Notes under the pieces: model-generated
The model's database searches: none
What the model was told of the DNA's origin: nothing
The model's input: only the letters and a program-made list of their open reading frames with translations
DNA from: Tubiluchus corallicola
Lineage: Eukaryota > Priapulida > Priapulimorpha > Priapulimorphida > Tubiluchidae
Length of the DNA: 64,000 nt
Direction of reading: 5' to 3'
Assembly: GCA_030141605.1 (NCBI GenBank)
Contig: JAQGDQ010000029.1
Span: forward strand, 181,501 to 245,500
Program-made: the position numbers and the translations under genes
Shown: in pieces, positions 39,900-51,719 of the stretch
How the letters are laid out: every line of letters starts with the position of its first letter
Position numbering within the stretch: position 1 is the stretch's first letter

Positions 39900-41870
39900 C
39901 CTATGACATTTGTACCGATATCTTCAACATTTTCTCAAAAATAGTCTCTGATGTCATTCAGTCTATTTCAGTTCCTCTCAGTCATTTGATAAATCTACTA
40001 GTGTTGTGCCAGACAATCTTAAGAAAGCCATTGTTGTACCTTTATTTAAATCTGATGATCCAATATTAATGAAAAATTATAGACCAATTTCTTTACTCCC
40101 ATTTTTTCAAAAAATTTTTGAACCTTCGGTTTATAATCAAATGTATAGTTATAAATAGCAGTATATTTAATGAGAAACAGTTTTAGGAAAGGCAGCTCAG
40201 TTGACTTACAATTGATAACTGTGTGCGAAACAGTAATTAATACCACTGAACATAATTCAGTTGCAGCCAGCATATTTTGTGACCTCTCTAAAGTGTTCGA
40301 TACTGTTAATCATGACATATTACTTCGTAAATTGTCTTTTTATAGCTTTAGGGGGTTACATAAATCCTGGTTGAACTTAAATAATTGCACCCAATGTGTC
40401 AGATGCAACAACTTCACGTCAAATGAACTATTTATAAATTGTGGTGTTCCCCAAGGGTTGATCGTGGGACAGCTTTTATTTTTAATCTACATTAATGATA
40501 TACAAAGTCTTTTAGCTGCCCCAATGTTGTCCAATCTGCCGATGATACCACACTCTTCTTTGACTTCAATAACTTTAGAGTGAACAACATAAATAATAGT
40601 TTAACTGATATCTCGAACTGGTTTAAAGCCAATATATTGTTATTAAATCCTAGTAAAACCAAATATATACTATTCCGTTCTAGAAATAAAACAATTACCC
40701 TTGATTTTAATTTTTTCATTGACGGGCTTCCCATTGAAAGAGTTTATCCACTAAATTTTTAGGTGTAATTTTACATGCGCATCTCAACTCGAATTTCCAC
40801 ATAAAAATGAAATTGCTAAAAATATTGGAATCATATCTCATATGAAAAACTGTTTATCTTTTTCACATTTATTTATCCTCTACTATGTTTTAGTCTATCC
40901 GTGCTTATATTATGTCAGCTGTCTCTGGAGAATTACTTATACAACAATTCTAAATCCTTTATGTACACTCAAGAGAAAATTTCTTCGTTCATTTTTTGGA
41001 CTAAATAAATATTCTCATATAGACGACAAACATTTCAAACAATGTTAACTTCTTACTATTGATAATTTAGTTTTTTACAACTCAGCAATCTTCATGTATA
41101 AAACCAACAATAAATTATTTCCCAATTTCTTCAATAAACCTGTCAAATTAAATGCAAAATAATCATATAACACGCTATAATCAATACATTGTCATATATA
41201 CTTGCACAAATGTTGCTAAGCAGTTCATCAAAGTTTATGGCCCTTTAATATCTAACTCTTTACCTGATTATATTAAATGTGAATATACCATCCTTAAATA
41301 TAAAAGAAGTCTAAAACATCTTATATTAATTAATAACTTAGATATATATAATCTCTAAGTGTCATATTAGTTAATAAAGTTTAAATGAGTTCTGGTGCAA
41401 ACAAACTCATTTCTGTGTAATGTACAGTAATCGTAATTAGTCATAAGTTGTACCAGAATGAAGAATCAAGGAGTATGCAAGAAGTACTAAGGTTACTGTC
41501 CTTGACATGACTCCTACTAATTTTTGCAGTGACTCAGCTGATTGATTTGTTTCTGTTCACATTCTCATGCGAATCTAATCTTCATTTTCACCATCATCTT
41601 ATTCACTCTTCATTGTCATTTCCTTACCCTTAGTACCAACCTTGTATTTTATTTTTTGCTTTTTTATCCTGCACCTTTTACATCTTCTGTTTCTATTTGA
41701 CTTTCTGCTCACTCCTGTACAATTTACTACTAATTTATCTTCTTTGCCTGAGCCGGCGTTATATCTATTTATGGCGTATTTAAATTTTGTTTATTAGTTG
41801 CAGTAACAGTTTCTACATAAATATTATACTGTACTGATTGGCATTTTGGAAATAAAATAAAAAGGTTTTG
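39900..41870 (+). mobile_element. LINE reverse transcriptase region, degenerate
   Basis: The region begins with SVVPDNLKKAIVVPLFKSDDP and MKNYRPISLLPFFQKIFEP (39990-40130, frameshifted). It continues with DLSKVFDTVNHDILLRKL and GVPQGLIVGQLLFLIYINDI at about 40283-40505, then ISNWFKANILLLNPSKTKY at 40605, and a C-terminal part up to 41358 (IKVYGPLISNSLPDYIK). These are motifs of a CR1/Jockey-group reverse transcriptase; the FADD catalytic box is lost to a frameshift near 40535. An untranslated tail may extend to the aataaaataaaaagg run near 41850. It is dead. This could be the 3' part of the same family as the 22.3-24.0 kb piece. Confidence 0.8.
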
Positions 41871-41879
41871 TTTGCTCTG

Positions 41880-42720
41880 TTTATAGTGTAACCAAAAACT
41901 TTATTTGATGCCTGTGATTTTAGACTTATTTATTCACCAATCATTAATGTGTGCACACATTGACAACGTTATCCCATTGCTCTTATACACTGGCTTGTGT
42001 AATTTCTTTAGAAATTATGTTCAATAGTGTTCAAATGATATTGATACATTCTATTGATATTTAATTTCAATAACTTACCCCTTTTCTCCCGATTTCATCA
42101 CCAAATCGCAGTCATTGCAGGAAATCTTCGTACAGCGTTAAGAGTGGCTCACGTAACTTTATTGAATTAGGCATTTTAGATTCAGATGCAGGTTTTTTTT
42201 GTAAGTCAGAACATCATTAATTTAGTACAATATTAAGCTGTTCAAAAATGTGGAAAAAGGATGGCGAAAGACCAAAAGAGGTCATCAAGTCAAATCAATT
42301 TTACTCAGTAGAGATATCAAAATTATAAGTGATGCATGTTAAGAATCAAAAAAATAAAATAAATCGAAGCAACTGAATTAACCAGTGAAGTAAATCATGA
42401 ATTACAAGCAATCAAGAAAAACAAAATGTAAATAAAGCAAAATATGATTACCAACTTACTGATGCAAACAACCATCAGCAATTAAGCAAAATAAACTATG
42501 CAAAGGTAATTATAATGACGAAGGAAAAATGCAATTATAATAATTATATTATTTATAATTAGGGTCAACTTAAGATTTTTTGCTACTCTTTAAACATTTA
42601 TTCGAATATCTTCGAAACTAAATTCGGCTTGATAAGAGTTCGAAAATCGCGAATTCGACTCCATTCGAATTCGCTTTTTGGTAGAGAATGCACACTGCTA
42701 GTTCTAAGTACTAGTCAATA
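41880..42720. other. Intergenic, AT-rich, nothing recognised
   Basis: No exon is recognised. A patch at 42600-42680 is rich in ttcga motifs (attcgaatatcttcgaaact and similar), which suggests an old repeat, but no boundaries are visible. Confidence 0.35.
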
Positions 42721-42721
42721 T

Positions 42722-43215
42722 GATCAGTATGCTCTTAGATAATCTTAGCCTCCGCTCTGTCATTCCAGTAAGCGACAGTGTGTTCGATGAATTTCTGGGT
42801 CATTCAGACCGATTTGCTCCCACCCAGGCTACCCCTGAAGACCAGACTGTGCAAGAATGAGGAGGCTTCCACAAAAAACTGAGAGGACATGACAGATTCT
42901 CTTTAGGTCCTTTTGATATAATATCATTTGGTCTACATTAGCTGTACTCGTTATTCTCATACCACCTTAACAAAAATTATTGTTACACCTAACTATTGCA
43001 TTCGCAGTGTACTGTGGAGTGCATTGAAGTGCGCTGACAAACCACTGTGATAGAGTGCTTGGTGGACTATCTGCTATGCTTACCAGTCTTCAGGGTAGAT
43101 AACTTCATTGCTATTTAAAAGTATGTCTGACATGCCCTACGCTTTCAATAAACGGGTATTCAATGACAATGATGATGATGATGATGATGATGATAATGAT
43201 GATGATGATTATGAT
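42722..43215 (+). mobile_element. Possible retroelement 3' end with (GAT)n tail
   Basis: A short frame starting at the ATG at 42719-42721 reads MISMLLDNLSLRSVIPVSDS and goes on to DRFAPTQATPEDQTVQE and a stop. Its codon and base use is more GC-rich than its surroundings. About 300 bp later the sequence caataaacgggtattcaatg runs straight into a gat-repeat (about 43169-43210). A coding tail, short untranslated region and trinucleotide tail in this order are what a LINE 3' end would give. I do not recognise the protein motif, so this is inference. Confidence 0.35.
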
Positions 43216-44139
43216 GTATAAATGTTATCACTGTGCAGTTACAGTATTCTCGCAGACAAGCAAGATTCTGTAAATTTGGCAAAAAAGTATTTACAAAAAT
43301 AGATTATCTACGTTTAACACAATGATCGATGCCATATCTTATATTTGACAATATCTTTTAAGACACTATGCATCTCAGCTACTTGTGCAGTTTTTATATG
43401 TAGGCACATTTAATGAATTTAAGAATACACTTTTATTCGTTTATTGATGAATGTCTATTGTATGCTTTAACTAGTTACACTTCCAGTGGCGAGAATATAA
43501 TGAACGGTGTGTATTTAAACTGTGTAACATGTTGTTATAGAAGGTTACCCTTTGCCATACTAAATATTTATTCCAAAAAATTTCCATTGAATAGAAAGCA
43601 GGATTTTGTACAGAGTCCAATTTTGATTAAGCACTGGTCTGGCCAACCAGGACCGGAAAAATTTAATGCGCGTAACGGTAAGCTAATTTTCTGCATAAAA
43701 GTCTAAACGTGGGGCTGTGCATTGGTTAATGACGTCAGTACTTCATTATACAATCCAATTTTAACTATCTTGCATGTCTAACGGGTTATTAAGCGAAATA
43801 TTAGCGGAGAATAAAGAAGATATATTATAGTAAAAAATAATAACAGTATAGATTCAAGAAGATTTTATAGCGATTACTTCTTTTTCCCCTTAAAATAGTC
43901 CAGTGCGCTATTGTTCTTTTCTTCTTCTTTGTTGTGGCATTTTCTACTTTACATATCTAAACATGTATGTATCATGGAAATTATAATTTACGTTGCGAGG
44001 CCACGCATTTTATTAGACCGTGAAGGATAATGTAGTAGGTTTTACTGCTGCTTTATGCCGCACAAAAGCATATATACAAACTAATTAGTAAAGCGTGACT
44101 ATACTGTGCCAAATTTTTCCTTAGACTTATTCTTTCATC

Positions 44140-45645
44140 ATGTACAGCTGCAGAAAAAGAATATTAGTCGGTGTTGTTGTCATTTTTATTTTAATGTGTT
44201 GTCTGCTACTTTCTACTACAACGAATTTTTTAATACACCACGTAAAAAAGCTGACGAGCGCAGGTTTAGTTGCTGTACATTCTGCACACTTTAGCAAAAA
44301 CATTGGAACCGCTGCAGAGTCTATGCATACGACCAATAACATTGAAAACGGCGTACGTGATACAAGCAGTCATAAATATGCCACAAGTAGGTCTACATTG
44401 TTCAGTAGCAACGATTTTAACGAGACGCTTTCTAGCAATGCTACTGACTTTATAAAAAGTGATAGTGAAACTAGCAATGAAAGTGGCATCAACAACAAAA
44501 TTAAGTTGTCGAAAGAATTAACAAATCAAAGTACTGTAATGCAAACCAAAGCAACAGTATTGAAGAAGGAATTCAGAAATAATGACAATGCAATGAAGAA
44601 TGCGAAAGTTAACGAACAAAAGTCTGGGAGAACTAATTTAATGCCTTTTCAAAGCAGTGCTCGCAAGACTAAACGGAAGCTGATTTTGTTCTGGAACAGG
44701 TATCAAAATGATTATTTCACTGTAGGCAAGGGGGTCGCTCCGTTTTACCAATGCAGTAAGCTATTACAGAGAAACTGCGAAACAACTCATGATAAATCAC
44801 GGTTCAACGAGAGTCATGCAGTGATTGTGCACGTGAGGAATATATCTTCTAATCCTACCCAACCATTTCCAAGATGGCGTCCTGCAGACCAACGTTGGGT
44901 GTTTTTCTTATGGGAACCTCCCATTAAGATGAACCCATCGTCTCATGGGAAAAATCCGGATTTGTCGTACTTGAACAACATTTTCAACTGGACAATGACG
45001 TATCGTCGAGATTCGGATTTTCCACGTCTACATGGCAGTGTAGTTTCCTTCAGAAAACCTCTAAAACAGCCAAAGGTAAATTATGCTGAGGGAAAAACCA
45101 AATTGGTAGCTTGGTTTGTCAGTAACTGTCATGCATTTTCTGATCGAATGGAATATGCAAAAGAGCTCCAGAAGTATATTCCCATCGATATCTACGGTAA
45201 ATGTGGTAACTTGACGTGCAGTGGAACGGAACATTGTAACTCTATGCTGAAAAGAACTTACAAGTTCTACTTGTCCTTCGAGAATTCAATGTGTCGCGAT
45301 TATGTAACAGAGAAAACTTACTTCATGCTGATGAACAACGTAGTACCTGTGGTCAGAGGAGGGGCCAACTATACTGCAGTCACTCCCCCTCATTCTGTGA
45401 TTAACACAGTTGATTTTGAGTCTCCAAAGCAACTTGCTGAGTATTTGCTTTACTTGGATAAAAATGACGTGGAATACACCAAGTATTTTGCTTGGAAATC
45501 GAACTACGGCATAAAACGAAGTTATTACGAGTGTTTCTGCAAATTATGCGAAAAGCTGAATGGTCCAAAAGAGCCAGTTAAAATTTATAGCGACATACAT
45601 GACTGGTGGGTTGAACGGGGAAACTGCATCGAAAAAGGCAGTTAA
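44140..45645 (+). CDS. Alpha-1,3-fucosyltransferase (GT10), intronless
   Basis: A single open frame of 501 codons. The short basic tail (MYSCRKR) followed by a hydrophobic segment at about residues 9-25 makes a type II Golgi anchor. A Ser/Thr/Asn-rich stem runs to about residue 179, with N-glycosylation sequons. The catalytic domain starts at KLILFWN (180-186). It has the acceptor-side motif FLWEPP (256-261) and the GDP-fucose-binding signature FENSMCRDYVTEK (380-392), the diagnostic alpha-1,3-FucT motif. Cysteine pairs near the end (CFCKLCEKL) fit the family. It should transfer fucose from GDP-fucose to N-acetylglucosamine on glycoprotein or glycolipid glycans; the exact acceptor cannot be told. 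The length exceeds typical vertebrate FUTs because of the long stem. The ATG has A at -3. Many animal FUT genes of this group have an intronless coding region, so it need not be a retrocopy. Confidence 0.95.
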   Translation: MYSCRKRILVGVVVIFILMCCLLLSTTTNFLIHHVKKLTSAGLVAVHSAHFSKNIGTAAESMHTTNNIENGVRDTSSHKYATSRSTLFSSNDFNETLSSNATDFIKSDSETSNESGINNKIKLSKELTNQSTVMQTKATVLKKEFRNNDNAMKNAKVNEQKSGRTNLMPFQSSARKTKRKLILFWNRYQNDYFTVGKGVAPFYQCSKLLQRNCETTHDKSRFNESHAVIVHVRNISSNPTQPFPRWRPADQRWVFFLWEPPIKMNPSSHGKNPDLSYLNNIFNWTMTYRRDSDFPRLHGSVVSFRKPLKQPKVNYAEGKTKLVAWFVSNCHAFSDRMEYAKELQKYIPIDIYGKCGNLTCSGTEHCNSMLKRTYKFYLSFENSMCRDYVTEKTYFMLMNNVVPVVRGGANYTAVTPPHSVINTVDFESPKQLAEYLLYLDKNDVEYTKYFAWKSNYGIKRSYYECFCKLCEKLNGPKEPVKIYSDIHDWWVERGNCIEKGS

Positions 45646-46160
45646 TCTTCTGATGTTACAAGCTTTATTTCATAAAAGGATTATAAACTCTTAATAAGCC
45701 CACACTTGGAACTCGATTTACAGCCAGTAACGATTCCTTTTGAGAGAAGAGGACACATTAATTGCAGCAAATGGATGAGGGTTCCTATATAACGTTAACT
45801 TTTCGTAACGAGGTGGAATGAAAAATCCTTATGGCGATGTGAACATGCGTAATTTCCGTGCAAAGTTCGGAAAGACAGCAAGATGAAGTAATTATGGCTT
45901 ATTACTGTGCTCGTATATGCAACTAGAATTCCTTTTGCAGTTTTGCACATTGATACAGTCATTGATTTTAATTTTTTCATATATGTGCTTCGTTAATGAT
46001 GTACGTCTAGACTCTAGAAACTTAGACGTAACACGTTACACTTAGACGTGTCTAAGCTCATAACATCATAGCCTTAAAATTGTTTTTTATAAAGTTCAAG
46101 ACTGCAAGACTGTGATATGTGTATATACGACAATAAAAATAAGATAAATGAATTTATTTA
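45646..46160 (+). other. Probable 3' UTR of the fucosyltransferase, with poly(A) signal
   Basis: No open frame of note. A canonical AATAAA lies at 46132-46137 (caataaaaat), about 490 bp after the stop codon, and is the first good candidate polyadenylation signal. Confidence 0.5.
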
Positions 46161-47440
46161 CCAGTGATCATACGAACAAATTTTTAACCCAGCATTATGC
46201 GTTGCGTTATCGGGGCCTAACACACAGATCAGCTGGTCCACAAAAATTATGGCTATGCATCAATGCCGCCGATGATTTGATTAACATTTCATACTAAGAA
46301 ATAGAACTTGAATCTTTTGAGAGAAAGCCAAGGCTGCTTAGTGCTGTATAACTGTTTTCTATTATTCCTACGGCGCCAGTTAAATCCAACTATTAAACAG
46401 TGCTCAGAATATATGCTCAATTAATCATTAACCACTCACACTATAAATTAGCATTAACCATTAACCAGGTGTAGGCGTTTGTATTAAACCAACAAAAGCA
46501 ATTATAGTCAAGCATGTTGTCGATTACTTTAAAAACCTACGCTAAGATTTTTGGCGAATACTATTGAAGAAATCGTCAAAACACACAAACAAGATAGTAT
46601 TCTGACTTCGCCTAGCTGCACTTTTTATAATTTTTACAAGCTAGTTTATTTTAACAGTTGTTACGTGGCCAGTATTTAGCTAATTATCAATACTTAACCT
46701 CTATGATCAGACAGTTGATCAACAGAGATTTGTCACATTCAAATATCTGTACATCCCTTCTCAAAGAGAGAAAGCACTGAAAATTAGGACAGACGAAACC
46801 AGCCAGAAGCAGTTTTCCCGATAGTCACCCATCGTTTTACAAGTCCCGGACTCAGCACTTTACTATTTTAGTCGAGCTTTCGCAGTTTCGATCGCCGCCT
46901 TACTGACAAGAACTCACCTTTCTCCGTCCTTCTGAAAATGTACCTTTTTAGATTTTTTTCTGTCGATTTCAGAGTGCTTGAACCTGATGGCCTGAGTGGT
47001 CTATGAAGGTGACTTCAAATATGCTAGCTCAGTGGTCATGGTTTCGACTACAAACGCTAGCGCCAATGATTCCTATGACACTTCTAAGACTCCTGTAGTC
47101 ATATGTAGCACATTGTGAACGTGAACGTGCTACTTGTATTCGCAGGAAAACTTGGACTTAGACGTACAATTTTGAATATAAACGACAGTTTGTTAATAAG
47201 CGTTTTTCAGTCTGACTTATTTTGTCGAGCTAAACTGCTCTATGTCTGAATTTATTTTTAAGTATGTGTATGAGTAAGTCACTTATTTTATTTCGAGCAT
47301 GAGGTTTATTTCAAACATAAAATTGGCAAAAATTACAATGATTAAAATTAATAAAATAAAAGTTTATTAGTTAGAATCTTGGTTAAAACGTTAATCCAAT
47401 AAATGCATGAAGGCAATATGAAATTAAAAAGCCCAAAAAA
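46160..47440. other. Intergenic, possible SINE debris
   Basis: No exon recognised. At about 46985-47075 the plus strand has tggcctgagtggtctatgaa, a later tagctcagtgg and ggtttcgactac. These resemble A-box and B-box pol III promoter pieces, but the B box is poor, so I do not call a SINE. Confidence 0.3.
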
Positions 47441-47442
47441 CC

Positions 47443-47536
47443 CAAAAAAGTACGCACCACTGGGATTCGAACCCAGACCTTTTGCTTCTGTCTGGAACTG
47501 TACTAGAGCAATATGTACGTGAACTATCCTCCGGGC
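47443..47536 (-). mobile_element. tRNA-derived SINE head
   Basis: Read on the minus strand, the sequence contains ctgggttcgaatcccag (T-arm stem, loop and stem, with a perfect pol III B box GGTTCGAATCC). It is followed by tggtgcgtac and a run of six T, a pol III terminator. About 60 bases upstream is a weak A-box-like segment (atagttcacgta). The 3' acceptor bases do not pair with the 5' segment gcccgga, so this is not a functional tRNA. A tRNA-derived SINE or decayed tRNA is the better reading. Confidence 0.55.
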
Positions 47537-47874
47537 AAATATGAATTTTGGTTCACGATAAAACAAACAAAGCAAAATTGTTAATATCCAATTTCGATGA
47601 AGTACGCAGATTTTTTTGTTCCATTTGTTTCTTTCGTTTGCTAATTTAAATTTTCTCTGACTATATGTTACAAGCTGACTAACTAAATCGTAGTTTGTTA
47701 GCCCTAATGTTATGTATCATACTGCAAATGTTCTAGCTTTTTTCAGGATACGAATTTTACAGGTAAATCCCAAATTTTTGTTTATATAATAACTATACAG
47801 TTATTTTAAAATGTTAACATGTTTTTTGTTCATATTAATAAGGCCTATCATATTATTAAGATTACACGTGTGCT

Positions 47875-48845
47875 CCTCAGAGAAATGCTGTTTGCTGATG
47901 ATGCAGCTCTAGCAAGCCACACCCACGACGGTCTACAACGCCTTATGGACCGCTTCTCCAATGCTTGCAGAGAGTTTGCCCTCACAATCAGTATCAAGAA
48001 GACGGAGATAATGGCTCAGGATCCTCCAATACCCCCCTCCATCTCAATCAACAACTCGCAGCTGGCCACTGTAGACAACTTCAAATACTTGGGCTCGACC
48101 ATCTCACAGAACCTGTCCCTTGATGCTGAGATAAACGCTCGCATTGGAAAAGCAACAGGAGTCATGTCAAAGCTGACAAAGAGAGTTTGGGAAAACAAAA
48201 ACCTAACTCTTAGCACAAAGTTGAAAGTCCACAATGCTTGTGTTATCAGCACCCTCCTTTATGGCAGTGAGACATGGGCTACCTACACAAGACAGGAGAC
48301 AGGCTTCTTGATATTAGGTGGGAAGACAGAATTACCAACCGTGAGGTCCACAGCAAGGCCAAGACAACATCAATCTTTGCTATGCTGAGTCAGAGGCGTC
48401 TACGCTGGCCAGGTCATGTCAGACGCATGGACAAGGGTCGTCTTCCAAAGGATATGCTGTACGGCCAACTCGAGGAAGGCACGCGTCCGACCGGTCGGCC
48501 TTGCTTGAGGTTCTCTGATGTCTGCAAAAGAGACCTCAAAGGCACTCACATAGACGTCAGTTCATGGGAAACCAAGGCAGATGACCGGCCAGCTTGGAGA
48601 CAAGCAGTCAGCGAGGGCATTAAGAAGGCTGAGGAGGACAAGCATGAGAGGCAACGCCAAAAGAGACTGGGGAGTAAAGCATCAACTAGTTTTCTCACTG
48701 ACCCCGTTTTCACCTGTGGGGACTGCGGCAGAGACTGCCATTCCAGGATCGGGCTCTACAGCAGACGCTGCTCCAGCTCCACTTTATGGCGCAACCCATC
48801 GTCTTCATAGACGGACGGAGGCCGACGACGAGGAGGGATAAGGCC
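47875..48845 (+). mobile_element. RTE-like LINE, 3' third, recently inserted
   Basis: Two overlapping frames make one protein tail. From 47880: LFADDAALASHTHDGLQRLM, TISIKKTEIMAQDPPIPPS, NFKYLGSTISQNLSLDAEIN, VISTLLYGSETWATY. From 48310: DIRWEDRITNREV, FAMLSQRRLRWPGHVRRMDK, RPTGRPCLRFSDVCKRDLKG, and a C-terminal zinc-knuckle-like TCGDCGRDCHSRIGLYSRRC. This is the last part of the reverse transcriptase (FADD box) and the tail of an RTE-like LINE that is widespread in invertebrates. A deletion of about 35 bp near 48295 (at a CAGG microhomology) breaks the frame. It is GC-richer and far better preserved than the other LINEs here, so it is younger. The 5' part is missing. Confidence 0.85.
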
Positions 48846-49534
48846 TAAGATAAATAGACTAAAAGCTGATTTGTATTCAGGCTTCTTGTGCGTACATTAA
48901 AAATTATAAAATATAATTACGGAATTAATTAAAAAACATCGGAAAATTTTGGCAAACATTGGCAAAATACATCAGATTCTGTAAAACTAATTTACAATTG
49001 CTGAAGTACTGAATACTGACTAATTTTTACAGCTAAATCTTTTTGTTCTCCTTAATATATATTTGCACTAGTTAAAGTACAAGAACATTTTGATCGCAGC
49101 TTATTTGTGAATTACTGGATAGGATTTTTTCAAATTTATATTATCTATTAATATTCTATTAATGTTAGCTTCTTTAAAAAACAAAATAGTTATATTGAAT
49201 TCAAATCTTGCTATCACCAACATTAACTTAATGCATATATTGTGAGTGCCAAATAGCAGAAAAAACACTGTCAAATGAGCTGGCAGTCATGCTACAGTGA
49301 TTGCTACAATGTTAAGATCTTTACAAGATTCATGGCTCCATCTATTACACATTCAAGGAAGGAGTCGATGGGCCAAGCCTTTTTTGAAGTTAGGGTTATT
49401 TCAGTAATCATCTAGTTTTTCATGTACAGTAGCCACGCACTTCACTACGTGTCATAATGTGTGTAACAAGCACTATATACTATAACAAGATTTTAATAAT
49501 GCTTGTGAAACCGTTTGTTCCGTACAGTAGTTAA
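48846..49534. other. Intergenic, AT-rich, nothing recognised
   Basis: No exon, transposon end or notable repeat is visible between the RTE-like LINE and the hAT-like end. Confidence 0.35.
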
Positions 49535-49590
49535 AGGATCAGCTCTACCCATTGAGCAAACTAGGCAGTTACCTATGGCACCAAATTCTG
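49535..49590 (+). mobile_element. Solo end of the hAT-like family
   Basis: The sequence from aaggatcagctctaccc to ggcaccaaattctg aligns over about 55 bp with the reverse complement of the right end of the element at 18033-19750 (cagggctggctctaccacta and onward). Shared blocks include gctctacc, caaa, aggcagtt and a final ttctg. The partner end was not found nearby, so this is a truncated second copy. Confidence 0.55.
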
Positions 49591-49781
49591 CATGTAATTC
49601 TGTAATGTTAGATTTTGGTATAAATAATAACACAGTAACCTATAGGTCTGTTTCCCAGCAAAACTGTTTTCCAGAATTTTTTGCACAGGAAAAACATTTC
49701 CCAAAAACATTGCCAGAAATTTTTTTCCCCAGAAAACTTTTTCACGGAAATCAAATTGGTATTCATACAACATAATTATGT

Positions 49782-50010
49782 TTGTCTATCAAGCATCTAT
49801 ATATTAGCTTCTCAAAAATCTTAGAAAGTACTGGCAAAACTGAAATTGGTTGGTAATTTAAAATAAGTTACCTTCTTGCTTTGTATAAATTGCTGATACT
49901 TTAGCTGTGTTTAGTTGGACACCAGTCAAATGAGATAAATTACAAAGTACAACGTATCACGATTTCCTTACGAACTGATTTTATAACATCAGCAGTAATA
50001 CCATCATCCT
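49782..50010 (-). mobile_element. LINE reverse-transcriptase fragment (minus strand)
   Basis: Minus-strand frames read DDGITADVIKSVRKEI, then AKVSAIYTKQEGNL and NYQPISVLPVLSKIFEKLIY. These are the first conserved motifs of a non-LTR reverse transcriptase (D.I....K, A.V.P..K.G, NYRPIS.LPV.SK..EK). One stop replaces a lysine before NYQPIS, and there are frameshifts, so the copy is dead. Confidence 0.7.
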
Positions 50011-50127
50011 ATCACTTCTCATTCTCTCCCTCCCTATCTGCGTCTCCTGTCTGTTTCTCATTTATTCCCTCTATTACCCTCTTTTTCCTCTATCTCATCT
50101 TCCTCATCGCTCTCTCTTAGTCGTCTC

Positions 50128-50403
<276 letters not shown>

Positions 50404-50409
50404 TCATTT

Positions 50410-51330
50410 ATTTTCGATCAACACATATACATCAATGCAAGCTGTACATATAAAAGGTTAGTATATCAATAGAATAGATAAAAGATAAATTATCGGTTAG
50501 CAATAAAGACGATTTACAACAGAGACAGTGTGCATAAGTACATTATTGTTAAGAAAGGAAAATTCTCTATCATAAATGTACATTTTGTATCTCCAATACA
50601 AATTCTTTGATTAGGTAAACCTTTTCACTTAGCACTGGTTTGCTTAAAATAACTGTATTAGTGGCTCTGCGTTTCTAAATAAAATCATCAATAGGAACAT
50701 TGTATTTTATTCAAATATATGCAAAGTTAAAACTAATAATATTTAAAGTAGCATGACGAGCAAAAAAACTGATAACGTTATTTTGGCTATTTAAACTAGA
50801 TACATTAAATTTAATGAATCGTTTTTCAAACTAATTTTCATGTCTGCTAGTATTGGCAATATATGGTAAAAATCGCATATGAGCGTTACACGGTAGATTA
50901 TACAATTAGCGAATAGCTATGTTCTATGAAGCTTCAATGCGGCTTTTCAACGGGTTATCCAGTCGCCATATTTGAGAACTGTAAAAACAGTGATAATAAG
51001 TTTTAAACAATTTCCATTTAAGATCTGTTTTAATAAACCGAAAATCATGCTGTTACTTGATAAATAATGTCTCCGCACTTATTTAGAATTTCGTCTTCGT
51101 CAGTAAATTTGCAATATAAGATATGACCAAGGTGCTCCACTTTTTTACACCAAGTAAGAGGAGTACCACCTGTTAACAACTACAGTTGGCAAAGATTTAT
51201 TACCTTCCGCTTTATCGCAAAACTGATGCATTTGCTTTTCACTTTGTTTCGTTTGATGTCTACAAAATTAATATCAATTTTTTGCCTCAATCATCGCTTA
51301 TGTTAAGCATATTATGAACAATGTCTCAAT
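50410..51330. other. Intergenic, AT-rich, nothing recognised
   Basis: No coding exon is recognised on either strand between two microsatellites. The sequence is plain AT-rich DNA. Confidence 0.35.
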
Positions 51331-51335
51331 CCTCG

Positions 51336-51427
<92 letters not shown>

Positions 51428-51540
51428 ATCTGCCTTCTATCATTATCTCTTTCCCTATCTGCCCTCTATCATTATCTCTTTCCCTCCTTTTTTCCTTTCT
51501 CCCTCTCTCACATTTTCTCACACCTTCTCATTCTCTTGTC

Positions 51541-51592
<52 letters not shown>
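51336..51592. repeat. Two (CT)n microsatellite tracts
   Basis: CT runs at about 51336-51425 and 51547-51592 are separated by a pyrimidine-rich spacer in which a unit (ccctatctgccttctatcat) is repeated once with small changes. Open frames of Ser-Leu repeats here are artefacts. Confidence 0.95.
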
Positions 51593-51594
<2 letters not shown>

Positions 51595-51719
51595 ATTCTT
51601 TCTCTTTCTACTCTCCTTATGTTCCTCTGTTCTAGCTCGCTTATCTCCAGCATTTTTACTAATGAAAATCAGAAATCAGAATCATTTAAAACGATGCAAT
51701 GTTTAAGAGTCAATTTTGT

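Noticed and set aside
43169-43215. CRISPR-like or regulatory array of gat units
   Set aside because: It is a simple trinucleotide repeat; no CRISPR repeat-spacer structure exists anywhere in the window.
46985-47075. SINE-like A and B boxes
   Set aside because: The B-box candidate (ggtttcgacta) departs from consensus and there is no terminator at the right distance.
51314-51706. Ser-Leu repeat 'protein' of up to 130 residues
   Set aside because: It is a translation of the (CT)n tracts, without any coding signal.
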